Notes: generated from the sequence alone by a model not told the origin. 64,000 bases of DNA from Polia nebulosa (GCA_951329385.1 OX589606.1:30326539-30390538); one strand, 5' to 3'. Positions 1-9,865 are shown, counted from the first letter of the stretch. Numbers and translations: made by a program.

Positions 1-1080
1 TAAGAACTAAGACCTATTAAGCGTATTTTACGTTTATATTTTTATCTTTTAAGCCCTACGATTTTTTCTAAATCTGTTTTTTAAACAAATATAAACAAAT
101 TCAAAACAACGTATGTAAAAATCTACAGTTCTCTATGTAAGCGCTTTATATGAAAACTAGCTAATGGCCAAACGTTCGCGTAGCGGAAACTTGAATTTCT
201 CCGAAGTTTATGCATGCACTAGTTTTATTCATACATACACAATTACACACAAATACACACTAATTTTTGGACACATCTCTTTTCTTCTAAAGTCAATGGA
301 TTAAAAAAAGTTCCGCCAGGACAACGTTCGCCCAGCGGAATCAGTTTTTGGTGAATTTCTCCACAATGGTTGCGTGCACAAATTTTTTTTTACCATACAC
401 AATTATACGACGTCATACACTAAATATCTGCATAATTAAAATCTTTAAATTCAACAACATTCCGCTGCGCGTACGTACACGTCTGCATGTCATAATCATA
501 ACGGGTGACTACGGAACCCTACACTGCTCGTGGCCTGATACGCACTTGGCCGTTTTTTTATTTGATTAAATGATTAGTTCTTCTAGTTTCCTCATTGTTA
601 AAATCCAAAAACTTACATAAAAAAATGTAAGTGTTGTTAGAATTTCAATGGTCAATAAGAACGGCAATGCTTGCAAAATTTTCCCATTAAAACATGTCTG
701 CATTTGATTAAATCTCTGTACTTGAAAAAATGAATAAATCTCATAATACAGAACCAGTTCTGAGTTCCTCTCTATCCACTATGAATAGAGTGTGTTTTTA
801 TACGTTTTAGTTGGTTACTTCACACAAGGCACTAAATGGAAACCTCGTTATTTAAACAGAGTCTTGAGACTGGGACTTACAAGATCTAATCGACACGACA
901 CTTGTTTTTTTATTTAATTTTTTATATTACTTAGTAAAGAATTGAAAATGGAAAATTTGACTGTGGGTGGGCCACACACATAACATAAATAAAATCAGTC
1001 TATAATGTCTCACTATTGGGACACAGTCCTCCTCTCTGTGAGAGGGAGTGGGCTAGGACCGATCACAATGTTTTGGAGCT
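1..1080. other. AT-rich spacer with a diverged tandem duplication
   Basis: No gene is visible. Two blocks, 172-256 and 318-420, share the order ACGTTCGC, AGCGGAA, TGAATTTCTCC and an ATACACAATTA stretch, so they look like an old duplication about 146 bp apart. A short minus-strand remnant of the S2 SINE tail lies at about 1004-1056, recognised by its CCTCTCTGTGAGAGGG segment. Confidence 0.5.
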
Positions 1081-1425
1081 ACGCCACACAATAAAAAAAA
1101 ATTCGACGTATCGAACTCGCGACCCGCCCCCCTAGCCAAATAACTTTTCTATTATCGTTTAAGCTAACGCTTAGTACTTGCAAAATGTATGGCAATGACA
1201 TTACCTGCGATAAGTCACGTGACAATTCATTGTGATACATTTTGTACAAAGCGTTAGAGCGGTTGCGCACTATGTCCGATACTTATCCGTCGCAATTAGA
1301 GATGGGACTATACCCGGTAAAAACCCAGACTTTGGGTAAATACCCAATTTTACCCATTTTTAATTTATACCGGGTAAAAATTAAAATCAGTTTAATTGAA
1401 ACTACTTATTGTATTTTACAATCCG

Positions 1426-1749
1426 TCAGGCCCTCACGTCTCCTTAAGGCCCTTCTCGCGGTCCAGTGGCGCCCTCATTGAATAAAAAATCGTAGCATAC
1501 CACAGAAAATAAATATTAAAAATCCAACTTAACGTTTGTTACAAAGAGGATAAAGAATTTTTATGTTGTTAAAACAGGTCTCAAAATGTTTCGTATCCAA
1601 AGTAGTAGGCAAAAGTGTCAGAAACGGCCGTTTTTGGCACTTTTGCCTACTACTTTTTATTCAATGAGGGCGCCACTGGACCGCGAGAAGGCCCTTAAGG
1701 AGACGTGACAATAGGTTTATAATTGCGTTTGCTAATGAGGGGCTTGAGG
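1426..1749. repeat. Miniature palindromic element, long central hairpin
   Basis: Outer ends read TCAGGCCC.CTC on the left and GAGGGGCTTGA on the right. Inside are 54-nt inverted arms at 1435-1488 and 1654-1707 with one mismatch. A further inner hairpin sits at about 1598-1652 (AGTAGTAGGCAAAAGTG against CACTTTTGCCTACTACT). The same outer ends occur at 40043-40135 and the same long arm at 48831-48927. No coding capacity. Confidence 0.65.
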
Positions 1750-2043
1750 TACTTTGACATACAGAATTTTATCATTTATTTTTATTTCAAACCGTCGTCA
1801 GCACAACATACGCGGACATTGTTTTGTCATTAGAACAAGAGTAGAGTATAGCATTGTACCTGTCCAATGAGGGACGACAAGGAAGGGACGGAGAATTTCG
1901 TGAAAGCTCCAGGATAGACCGCGAAATTCAAATTTTCTTAGGTTTTTTGCAATTTGCAGGTTAGTATCGGGTTGTATGTTGGTCAAAATAGGATTCGTGG
2001 CCGTAGCAAGTACGTATTTACAGAACTGTAATCATTAAAATCA

Positions 2044-2143
2044 TCAATACAACTCTCTCAGTTAGGATTGATGCCAAATGTCATTATTGCATGAAATACT
2101 TACTTTTATTTGACATCAATTCTAACTGAAAAAGTTGTATTGC
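2044..2143. repeat. Short inverted repeat flanking R1 LINE start
   Basis: CAATACAACT..CTCAGTTAG at 2044-2064 is mirrored by CTAACTGAAAAAGTTGTATTG near 2123-2143, with matching TGACAT segments inside. It may be a small miniature element; the R1-clade LINE begins directly at its right edge. GTTGTATTGC before the LINE and GTTGTGTTGC after its poly(A) may be an aged target duplication. Confidence 0.45.
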
Positions 2144-2449
2144 GAGGAGTGGTTGGAGAGGCACCACGGCGTCCTCACCTTCCGCCTGACGCAGGTCCAC
2201 ACCGGACACGGTTGTTTCGGGAGGTTCCTGTTTCGGATCAGGCGGGAGGAAACACCCGGGTGTTTGCACTGCGAGGATCGTTCAGAGGACACGGTGGAGC
2301 ATTCGGAGGAGGTCTGCCCCGCTTGGGCAGAGCAACGCCGTGTCCTCGTGGATGTGGAGGCGCCAGCGACCTCTCGCGCCCGGCCCTGGTTCAGGTCATG
2401 GTACGGAGTGAGAGGGAATGGGAAGCCGTCTCCTTCTGTGAAGCAGTAA
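2144..2449 (+). pseudogene. R1-clade LINE ORF2 C-terminus (zinc-knuckle fragment)
   Basis: About 100 codons remain of the reverse-transcriptase polyprotein. The segment GHGCFGRFL leads into a CCHC finger, C-L-H-C then H and C in EHSEEVCPAW, which is the conserved C-terminal module of R1, TRAS and SART elements and is thought to bind template RNA or target DNA. The endonuclease and reverse-transcriptase domains are missing because the copy is 5'-truncated, so it cannot act alone. The frame runs to a TAA just before the 3' UTR. The closest copy in the window is the longer pseudogene at 18.7-19.9 kb. Confidence 0.8.
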
Positions 2450-2743
2450 TGCTCACAAAGAGGGAGGCGGCATGGGTGAGGGAGACTCAACAACAGAGTC
2501 GCCCTCACGCCCTCAGCAGCAGCCATCGCAGGAGACGCCAGGGGCTTCCGGCGCCGCGAGACGATCTCCAGCCACCGTAGACCCGAGCCTGCGGACGGCG
2601 AGTAATAGGTAGCTTGCCGTCCGGTCAGCACCAGGCCCGAGAGTCGACGGCGCGTAGTGTTCCACGCGCGCCTCAAAGAGTTGTCAGCATTTATGACGGG
2701 CCTGTCATGGCCGATGTATGCCCAGGGCTTGAGGATACATTCG

Positions 2744-4700
2744 CAATGAATAATCATTTTACAGCTTCGTCCAATTTTGATAGGACAATTAAGTTAAACA
2801 CGTTAAATCAACTTTCATCTCTTCCGACTCCCAGTTATTCTCCATTTGTTTTTGATCAATTTTCCGTATGTGATGTTAAGAAGAGCATACTATCGATTAC
2901 GTCAAATGCAGTAGGAAGTGACTGTATCAGCCGCAAAATGTTACTCCCAGTGCTTGATTTAATCCTTCCCGTCATCTGTCACATCCTGAATTATTCTGTA
3001 TCTAGCGGTGTCTTTCCATGTTCATGTTCATGGAAAGATGCTCAAATAATTCCTTTACCTAAAAAGTCCAATCCCACATCCTTCTCAGAATACCGTCCAA
3101 TATCTGTCTTACCATTCCTATCCAAAGTCCTTGAACGGTTAATTCACAACCAAATCAGCGCTTTCCTTTCCAAAAATAATCTCCTCAACCCCTTACAGTC
3201 CGGTTTCCGTCCTGGTCATAGCACCACTACAGCGCTTCTGAATATCACGGACGATATAAGATCAGCCATGGAAATGGGAAATCTGACGGTTTTGGCTCTA
3301 CTGGATTTCAGTAATGCCTTTAATACGGTAGATTTCGATATTTTGCTTGGCATTCTAAGCTCTCTTAATATATCTCCATCGGTAATTGACTGGTTTCGTA
3401 GTTATCTGTTTGGTCGCCGGCAACGTATTTGTAATGGGGAGACTGTGTCTTCCTGGTGTAGCACTTCTGCCGGGGTACCACAGGGTGGCGTCTTATCTCC
3501 TTTACTTTTCGCAGTGTTTATTAACTCAATCTCCAACGAATTGATTTCTTTCTACCACCTTTATGCAGATGATCTTCAAATTTACTCCAGAGCTCCTCTT
3601 GGAAATCTGTCTGAGGCTATCTTGACCATAAATCGTGATCTGGCTCGTATAAGTGACTGGAGCAAGAGACACGGACTTATGGTGAATCCCATAAAGACAC
3701 AGGTTGTAGTGGTGGGCAGTTCTAGGACGGTCTCAAGGATCGACTGGACAACTCTTCCCCAAGTTTCGTTTGACAACTCCATTATTCCTTTTAGTGAGAA
3801 AGTTAAGAACTTGGGGATATTTATTGACAAAAACTTCTCTTGGACTGCCCAGCTGCAGGAAGTCAGCCGTAAGCTATTCGCATCTGCTGCATCTTTGAGA
3901 AGACTGCGTAATTTCCTGCCGACTGCTACCAAGATTGCGCTTGCACAATCTCTTCTTCTACCCATCCTTGATTATGCTGATGCCAGCTATCTCGACCTCA
4001 CTGAAATGCAACTTGATAAACTTGAGCGACTTCAAAATTTTTGCATAAGGTTCATATTTGGTTTGCGAAAGTATGACCATGTTTCCGAATTCCGCCTGAA
4101 ACTCAAGTGGTTGCCAATCCGCCTTCGCCGAAACGCTCGTATTCTTGCCCTTCTGTACAATGTGCTTTTTTCGCCTTTCACCCCTCTTTACCTCAAGAAA
4201 CGTTTCCAGTTTCTTTGCGACTCCCACACGAAAGTTCTTAGGTCATCGGATAACTTGAGACTTAAAATGCCAATGCATTCCACTACTTTCCAAGATAAAT
4301 CCTTTACAGTCCAAGCCGCTCGTCTGTGGAATGCATTGCCAGTTGCAGTAAAACGCGCGCAATCGCTACCAATAGTTAAAAGACTAGTAAGGGAGCATTA
4401 CTTGTCACTGTGACCATTTTTTTTTAAATTTGTTTTTATTAAATTGTTGTCACTTAGTTTCTTGCCTATATTTTTAGTATGTATGTATTTATGTATCTAT
4501 AATTGTATTGTATTCTTTATATTTGCACCAAGTGCAGCCCCATTTTGTGTCCAGGCAATCTCTGTCCATTCCAGGTTGCCTGGAAGAGTTCGCGGAATGC
4601 GATAAGGCCGCCAATTGTATGTTTTTTAGTATAAGTTTTCCTTAATGTGTGTATTTTTTTTTTTGGTGTACAATAAAGTATATAATAAATAAATAAATAA
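2744..4700 (+). mobile_element. CR1-superfamily (Daphne/Kiri-like) LINE in R1 3' UTR
   Basis: A 5'-truncated LINE is inserted into the 3' UTR of the R1 copy. The target duplication ATACATTCG is perfect, at 2735-2743 and 4701-4709. The 3' end carries an ATAA microsatellite tail (4682-4700) instead of poly(A), as in many CR1-superfamily elements. The reverse-transcriptase frame is undamaged, which with the perfect duplication suggests a recent insertion. The clade assignment rests on motif style only. Confidence 0.85.
2746..4413 (+). CDS. LINE reverse transcriptase, 5'-truncated but open
   Basis: The frame encodes about 555 residues from the first ATG inside the LINE; in-frame sequence upstream belongs to the host R1 copy and was excluded. 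Reverse-transcriptase landmarks in order are a Y-R-P-I-S motif, the LLDFSNAF segment with the first catalytic aspartate, GVPQGGVLSPLLF, and the YADD box at 3562-3573. A C-terminal region ending in a RLWNALP motif follows, typical of CR1/Jockey-group elements. The apurinic-type endonuclease is missing through truncation, so the protein should be unable to start its own target-primed insertion. No stop or frameshift is seen. Confidence 0.8.
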   Translation: MNNHFTASSNFDRTIKLNTLNQLSSLPTPSYSPFVFDQFSVCDVKKSILSITSNAVGSDCISRKMLLPVLDLILPVICHILNYSVSSGVFPCSCSWKDAQIIPLPKKSNPTSFSEYRPISVLPFLSKVLERLIHNQISAFLSKNNLLNPLQSGFRPGHSTTTALLNITDDIRSAMEMGNLTVLALLDFSNAFNTVDFDILLGILSSLNISPSVIDWFRSYLFGRRQRICNGETVSSWCSTSAGVPQGGVLSPLLFAVFINSISNELISFYHLYADDLQIYSRAPLGNLSEAILTINRDLARISDWSKRHGLMVNPIKTQVVVVGSSRTVSRIDWTTLPQVSFDNSIIPFSEKVKNLGIFIDKNFSWTAQLQEVSRKLFASAASLRRLRNFLPTATKIALAQSLLLPILDYADASYLDLTEMQLDKLERLQNFCIRFIFGLRKYDHVSEFRLKLKWLPIRLRRNARILALLYNVLFSPFTPLYLKKRFQFLCDSHTKVLRSSDNLRLKMPMHSTTFQDKSFTVQAARLWNALPVAVKRAQSLPIVKRLVREHYLSL

Positions 4701-4877
4701 ATACATTCGAAACAGAGTTACCTCGCCCCTGGGTACTCAGGGCAGCGAAGGAAAAGGGGTGGGTTTTCGTCAGTCAGAGTCTGACACGCCCTCCCGCTCC
4801 ACCCTAGAGCGGGAGATGTCATTGGATGATTTCCCACCCCACAAAAAAAAAAGAGTTGTGTTGCCAATATCATGGCA

Positions 4878-5521
4878 AATATCCAAGTAGCACCCACTCC
4901 TATCAAGATCGGAGACTCTACGCTCAAAGTTGTAGACGAGTACGTCTTCTACTACTACTACTACTACTACTAGGGCTAACTTCGAGAAAGAGGTCGATCA
5001 TCGAATCTAACTCGGCTGGGCGGCATTTGAGAGGCTGCGCGATATTTTCTCTTCACACATACCACAGTGTCTCAAGACGAAAGTCTATGACCAGTGTGTG
5101 TTGCCAGTGATGACATGTAGAACAGAAACGTGGTCGCTCACAATGGACCTCATCAGAAGGCTTAAAGTTATCCAAAGGGCTATGGAGAGGGCTATGCTCG
5201 GAGTTTCCTTGCGTGATCGAATCAGGAATGTTGAAATCCGCAAGAGAACCAAGGTTATCGACATAGCCCAAAGAATCGCAAAACTGAAGTGGCGGTGGGC
5301 ATATTGCTCGCAGAACAGACGATCGATGGGGCCGAAAAGTTCTGGAGTGGCAACCGCGTACCGGAAGACGCAGCGTTGGAAGCCCTCTAACAAGGTGGAC
5401 CGAGGACCTAGTGAGAGTCGCGGGAAGCCGATGGATGCGAGACGCACAGGGCCGGTCATTGTTACGAAGCTTGGGGGAGGCCTATGTCCAGCAGTGGACG
5501 TCTTTCGGCTGAAATGATGAA
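4878..5521 (+). pseudogene. RTE-clade LINE ORF2 C-terminal fragment
   Basis: Pieces in two frames match the post-RT region of RTE elements: TPIKIGDSTLKVVDEYVY, then a CTA-repeat slip at about 4950-4971, then IPQCLKTKVYDQCVLPVMT and the KLKWRWA segment. The end is TCTTTCGGCTGAAATGATGA, the usual RTE tail with a short ATGA repeat. Frameshifts and the CTA expansion make it non-functional. The same family recurs at 58991-59550. Confidence 0.8.
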
Positions 5522-6283
5522 AGCCCGGGATGGGTTTTGGAGGAAGCGCTTCATTTGGGAATAAGTTGAAGATATAAGTCCTGTAACATGATGGAAGGGA
5601 CTATTCGCCGTGCACATCTGCAGCAACAGTGGGATCGTTCAGCAAGCATGACCACATACATAGAAAAATCTAAGTAATTGTCACCCCTTTACTTGTTTTG
5701 AAATGTTTTCACGATTCTTAAAGGTAGTGTGCAGCATTTAGTTAACTTTGAAAAATGTGCAATCAGTACAGTACTCAATATTTGTTTTTATTATAAACAG
5801 TTTGTTTTATTTTAAAATTTATGTTGATTAGAGATTTAAAAGATATTTAATTCGTTTTATTTAAAATCAATATTTTATCTTCAATGGTCAAGGTCAAAGT
5901 TAACATGGTAGATCGTAGTATTGATAACAAAGCCAATTAAATAATAAAAAGACTATTCATTTTATGACGAAGCCATTTAAATAATATAAATACAGTAATC
6001 ATTTTTTACCCGGTATTTTTTATTAATAACCGGTAAAAAAGGGTATTTTTTGGTTTTTACCTTTTTTAACCTTTCCTCCCAATTTTTACCCACCCGCCCA
6101 TCTCTAGTCGCAATACAGATCTATAGAAAACTCGGACCAAACTCGGATCGGTAGTGCGTAACCTACCATACAAATTGTTCTACGACCACGCCGGACCGTA
6201 TTTTCACGGATAAGTATTGGACGTAGTGCGCAATTGCTCTTAGCGTAGACGATAGAAAAAAGTTATTTGGCTGAGGCTCCATA

Positions 6284-6600
6284 CAGGGTGTAACGGAATA
6301 GCTGGATAGTCAATTTCGAAAAAAAAAAACTGGTTAAGTACGTATCGGACTTCGCACATTTAGGGTTCCGTACCAAATGTATTTTTGACTATTTGTACGG
6401 CTTTGAGTCAACAAGATGCTTAATTAACTGTGAATAAAACCTTTGTGACGTACGTCGGTCAGACAGACAGGCGGACACGTGAGTGACAGTACTAGGGCTC
6501 CGTTTGAACACTTCGGGTACGGAACTCTAAAAAGAAATTGGACTTCACATACTAATTTTGATCAGCCGATGACAACTTTGTATGGAAAGTCCAAAGTGCA
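6284..6600 (+). mobile_element. ACAGGGTG element, left part, with internal GTTCCGTA repeat
   Basis: CAGGGTGTAACGGAA at 6286 matches the ends at 26461 and 35761. A GTTCCGTA repeat sits inside at 6334-6535. The following TTTTGATCAGCCGATGA segment is also present behind the internal repeat at 26457-27178 and, without it, at 35759-36015. The right terminus is missing here; an S1 SINE follows. Confidence 0.55.
6334..6535 (+). repeat. GTTCCGTA repeat
   Basis: The ends are inverted: AGGGTTCCGTACC on one side and GGTACGGAACTCT on the other. A run of GACAGACAGGCGGACA lies between, as in other lepidopteran copies. Other copies here: 20753-21052, 24070-24130 (fragment), 26582-26852 and 51617-51852. Confidence 0.6.
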
Positions 6601-6668
6601 TTTGACGACACGCTACGTCGTGGGTTCGATCCTCGTACGGAATAAATATTTGTATGGCCTACAGATAG

Positions 6669-6893
6669 TTTTTTTTTTTTTTTTTTTAAACGTTGCCCCA
6701 CACTAGGAATTACTCCTGTATCGTGGGTGCGTTCACAAACATGAATACTCACATACACAAGACACCCAGACCCGGAACAACTATCTGTAGGTCATACAAA
6801 TATTTGTTCCGTGCAGGGATCGAACCCGCGACACGCAGCGCAGTAGCCGAACGCTCAACCACTGCGCCAACCGTGTCGTCCATTTGTTCCGGG
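6669..6893 (-). mobile_element. S1 SINE, complete
   Basis: Read on the minus strand, it begins with a tRNA-like head having GTTGGCGCAGTGGTTGAGCG (A box) and GGGTTCGATCCC (B box), and ends in a long A tract (poly-T at 6669-6687 on the plus strand). This is a polymerase III-type SINE. It is inserted head-to-head into another S1 copy, so the locus can fold on itself. Confidence 0.75.
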
Positions 6894-6927
6894 TTTCCGG
6901 TCCATTTGTCCAGTTGTTTCGGGTCTG

Positions 6928-7293
6928 GGCCTGCAGTCTCGACAGTGATAGCGAAACTTACGTTTGAAACCGATCGCTAAATTCGGCCGTAAAACTCCCT
7001 CATTGTGAGGAATAATAATTTAGATCATAACCAGAAAAAAATCTTGATTTTCTTGAAATATGTACAGAGACGGCGTAAATTTTAACTTGTAATGGAACTT
7101 GAGGAATTGTAATATTTTTCATGAAAACTAATCATTTATTTAAATTTTATTTAATAACTTTTACCGCTTGTAACAATAAAATTAACTTGTCAAAATATTA
7201 AAGGATATAAAAGTTGGGATCCTTGCAACATTAATTTCATAGCGAACAAATTCGGTCGTTACGCGATCGTTAACTATGTCGAGACTGCAGGCC
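6928..7293. mobile_element. Miniature DNA transposon, CTG target duplication
   Basis: Ends are perfect 17-bp inverted repeats beginning GGCCTGCAGTCTCGACA. They are flanked by CTG at 6925-6927 and 7294-7296, and removing the element restores the S1 SINE sequence around it. Three-base duplications and GG-starting ends fit PIF/Harbinger-type elements. No coding capacity (366 bp). Confidence 0.65.
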
Positions 7294-7551
7294 CTGGGTG
7301 TCTTGCGTATGTAAGTTTACATGCTTGTGAACAGTAACACACCCATGAGGCCACGATACAGGATTAATTCCTAGAGTGGGGAAAAGTATTTAAAAAAAAA
7401 AAACTTGAGAGGTGTCAAGGTACACCCGGATGGAACGAAGTTCCTTTCGATTAATTAGTGAAGGAATTGTAATATATATATATTTTTTTTAATTTATAAT
7501 ATTTTTTTTATTATTAACTACGCACACACGCACGCACGTAAGAAGTTATAC

Positions 7552-7700
7552 TTCATCATCTCATCTCATCTCATCTCATCGCAGCTCAGCTCAGCTCAGC
7601 TAAGCTCAGCTCAGCTCTGCTCAGCTCAGCTCAGATCAGCTCAGCTCAGCTCAGCTCAGCTCGGCTCAGCTCAGCTCAGCTCAGCTCAGCTCAGCTCAGC
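7552..7700. repeat. TCATC then AGCTC pentanucleotide array
   Basis: About five TCATC units grade into about twenty-four AGCTC units with a few substitutions. Each unit contains AGCT, so the array is locally self-complementary. Confidence 0.9.
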
Positions 7701-7944
7701 GTTCCAAGCTCCGCTAGATTTAACACACGAAATTGGTTAGATAATGCTTGATCTGCTTGCAAACTTTGTACCTACCCACCAAAAATACAAGAAGTTTTTA
7801 TTAGATTGTTTTTCCAACACAATCTTTTTGGATGGACAGCCTCATTAGTGTCGTCTCGACTTTTCGTAAGAATTTGTAACAAGGCAGTGTTAAAGCCTTG
7901 TTTATTTTTTGACCTCTATTCCAAAATTAAATTATTCATTGAAC

Positions 7945-8016
7945 TCCTCCTCTGCGTGTCACTCCAACGTCCACCTCTGCGTGTCACTCCTACGTCCTCC
8001 TCTGCGTGTCACTCAT
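7945..8016. repeat. 25-bp minisatellite, three copies
   Basis: TCTGCGTGTCACTCC recurs at 7951, 7976 and 8001 with CAACGTCC or TACGTCC linkers. Confidence 0.85.
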
Positions 8017-8474
8017 ACCACCACTCCGGTCCTGCAACGTGACACCACCTCAGCACCGTGACAATTTTTTCCGTCTAGCCCCCTTTCACAACGCGTGATA
8101 AGGAACTTCGTTCCAAAAAGTTGTATATTATTGTATTATTTTATTGAACTTTTAAAATTGGTTAATGTGAACACATTAACCATTTCTATACATTAATATT
8201 CAAACTGATTTACGTCCGTGACCTCACAACCTACGGGCCAGTGGAAAACCAGTGTCAGGCACTAGTTGTCTGACATTCATGTTGAGTTGGACCTATTTGG
8301 TGCAACCGTGACGCACATTATGTTTGTTTTTATTTTAGTTGCTTTTTTTCGTTTGACCTTTGTTTTGTGCCTTTATGCTTGTGCCAAATAAATATATTTG
8401 CTTTTTTCTCTTTCATTAGATTTTGACTTCTCAATCGCTATCGCTAACAGAATGTTGAAATTCCATGCCTGAGC

Positions 8475-8637
8475 TATATACCTAGGGGTAGCGGAATAAT
8501 TCTGAAACCGCACCCCTGGGCCCTCAGGCAGGGAAGGAACAGGGGTGGGTTTTAGTCAGTAAGAGTCTGACACGCCCTCCCGCTCCACCCAGAGTGGGAG
8601 AAGTCATTGGATGATTTCCCACACACCAAAAAAAAAA
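8475..8637 (+). mobile_element. R1t copy 2, short, with TSD
   Basis: Only the last 163 bp of the R1t 3' UTR plus poly(A) are present. The target duplication ATGCCTGAGC is perfect, at 8465-8474 and 8638-8647. The 8648-9160 stretch after it is AT-rich and shows no gene. Confidence 0.9.
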
Positions 8638-9164
8638 ATGCCTGAGCCATTGTGTCAGATGTTGTTTTTAAATTCATATGATTTTGATAAATATGATTTT
8701 GGCTCATTTTATAATATTTTTTATTAAATCAGTTACTTCTGTAAGCCCTTTGAGAAAACACATTGGATAATCGAAAGTCAAAACTTTTCATTGTCCGACG
8801 AAAAAAACAGTCTCTAATAAAAAAAACACATTTGAAATACAGGATCAGGATTTAACGAATTAATTTACTTTTTTACGTTGGTTAACTAAGATAGTTAACG
8901 AAAGATAACTAAAATAATGCATCTAATGTAAAGAATATTAAATTTTATTAACAAGAACGTTATTATAATCAACTTAAATTCAAGGTAAACTCATTTTAGA
9001 TGCATCAAAACTGACATTATTATAATATATTTATATTTTATGAAACATCTTAAAATAGAAATATATTATAATAGTGCAACAGCAACAGCATGCTGCGGAA
9101 GTTAACTACGTTTAATTTTTTTTTTTTTTTAATTATAAAACCAGCGCATAAACTATAAAACGGT

Positions 9165-9290
9165 ATAGCTTTTACCCGCGCCAGGCTCCGTGATGCGGCG
9201 AAAGTTTGTGAGTGTGTGTGTTTGTATGTTTGTTACTTCTTCACGCTTACACGTACACACTCATTTTTAGATAGCTTATACCCTGGATAA
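9165..9290. repeat. CTTCACGC interspersed repeat
   Basis: The segment TGTATGTTTGTTACT.CTTCACGCTTA and a TAGCTTATA.CCTGGAT block also occur at about 61880-62010, just upstream of the host exon. This is a common lepidopteran repeat with no coding content. Confidence 0.5.
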
Positions 9291-9378
9291 GAAAGAAAGA
9301 AAGAAAGAAAGAGAGATAGAAAGAAAGATAGAAAGAAAGATAGAAAGAGAGATAGAAAGAAAGAAAGAAAGAAATAAT
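9288..9378. repeat. GAAA microsatellite
   Basis: GAAA units, interrupted by GAGA and GATA. The following 9380-9865 shows no recognisable feature apart from AT-rich runs. Confidence 0.9.
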
Positions 9379-9865
9379 TAAAGAAAGAAAAAGTATTTAT
9401 TTGCTACAAAACTACATACAAACATAGCATATAAAAATGAGAACAGTATGTGATTTTGCTTAAACTAAACCCTTAACGATAGTGTTAGTAGTTCTTAAAT
9501 TACGTTAGTAAAGACAACATCAACAAATAAAATAAAAAGATGGCGCTGATTTTCAGTGGTTGCCTAGGACGTGACGTACGGATACCAAAACCTGTTGCTT
9601 ATGTAAAGATAGATACAACAAATTAAATATAAAATAAATATAAAATATATATAAAACAAATACAGTAAAATAATTAAATAAACAATTTAAAAATATGAAG
9701 TGAATAAAACATAGACACTCTCATAGAAACTCAATACCCGCTGGTATTGCACCCGCAAAAACACTAGCACATAAAATCATTCAGTGTTCTGTTTACGCGG
9801 TTGAAATCGCGAGGTGCAGCTAGTTTTCAATATACTAGGAATGTATCAAAACTCAATCTGCCTAG

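Larger units (their letters stand above)
2144..4852 (+). mobile_element. R1-clade LINE, 5'-truncated, interrupted (R1t copy 1)
   Basis: This is the 3' end of an R1-clade non-LTR retrotransposon: the last coding segment, a GC-rich 3' UTR and a poly(A) tract at about 4842-4852. A second LINE occupies 2744-4700; the R1 3' UTR stops at 2743 and resumes at 4701. The 3' UTR block (CACGCCCTCCCGCTCCACCC followed by TCATTGGATGATTTCCCA) is the hallmark of the R1t family, seen eleven more times in the window. Its GC content contrasts strongly with the AT-rich surroundings. Confidence 0.85.
1297..6106. mobile_element. hAT-like element with 8-bp TSD, no transposase left
   Basis: The ends are inverted copies of TAGAGATGGG. 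They are flanked by a perfect 8-bp duplication, GTCGCAAT, at 1289-1296 and 6107-6114. Eight-base duplications and short inverted ends are typical of hAT transposons. Both subterminal regions are dense in GGGTAAAAA and TACCC motifs, as expected for transposase-binding subrepeats. No transposase coding sequence is recognisable; the interior is filled by later insertions (a palindromic element, an R1-clade LINE with another LINE inside it, an RTE fragment). Interior DNA at 1760-2040 and 5522-6000 is not recognised. Confidence 0.75.
1134..6283. repeat. Palindromic repeat split by a hAT-like insertion
   Basis: The left part (about 1134-1296) and the right part (about 6115-6283) are imperfect inverted copies of each other. 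Both carry GCCAAATAACTTTT at the outer edge and GCGCACTA.GTCC.ATACTTATCCG nearer the centre. The whole looks like a foldback or miniature inverted-repeat element, opened by the element at 1297-6106. The left arm has about 80 bp absent from the right arm. Superfamily not assigned. Confidence 0.6.
6604..7403 (+). mobile_element. S1 SINE, interrupted twice
   Basis: The tRNA-like head (box B-like GGTTCGATCC at about 6623) is at 6604-6668 and the body resumes at about 6912 and again at 7294, ending in poly(A) at 7392-7403. The first interruption is an opposite-strand S1 copy (6669-6893); the second is the miniature transposon at 6928-7293. Body motifs CGGGTCTGGGTGTCTTG and a poly(A) end match the other S1 copies. 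Confidence 0.65.
7426..8117. repeat. Region bounded by GGAACGAAGTTCC motifs
   Basis: GGAACGAAGTTCCTTT at about 7431 and AAGGAACTTCGTTCC at about 8101 are inverted. The interval holds an AGCTC array (7552-7700) and a 25-bp repeat (7945-8016). It may be a degraded transposable element; no coding sequence is recognised. Beyond it, 8118-8462 is unassigned DNA ending in a CCAAATAAATATA stretch that resembles a retroelement or gene 3' end. Confidence 0.35.

Noticed and set aside
348..569. 73-codon frame in the left spacer
   Set aside because: No domain, poor codon pattern and overlap with a non-coding duplication.
2122..2757. 211-codon minus-strand frame opposite the R1 tail
   Set aside because: Antisense shadow of GC-rich R1 sequence; the sense strand has the CCHC module.
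6820..6893. tRNA genes at S1 and S2 heads
   Set aside because: Box A and B motifs are present but the heads do not fold as complete tRNAs and continue into SINE bodies.
7806..8042. Small 78-codon gene
   Set aside because: It overlaps a minisatellite, lacks a domain and lies between repeat motifs.
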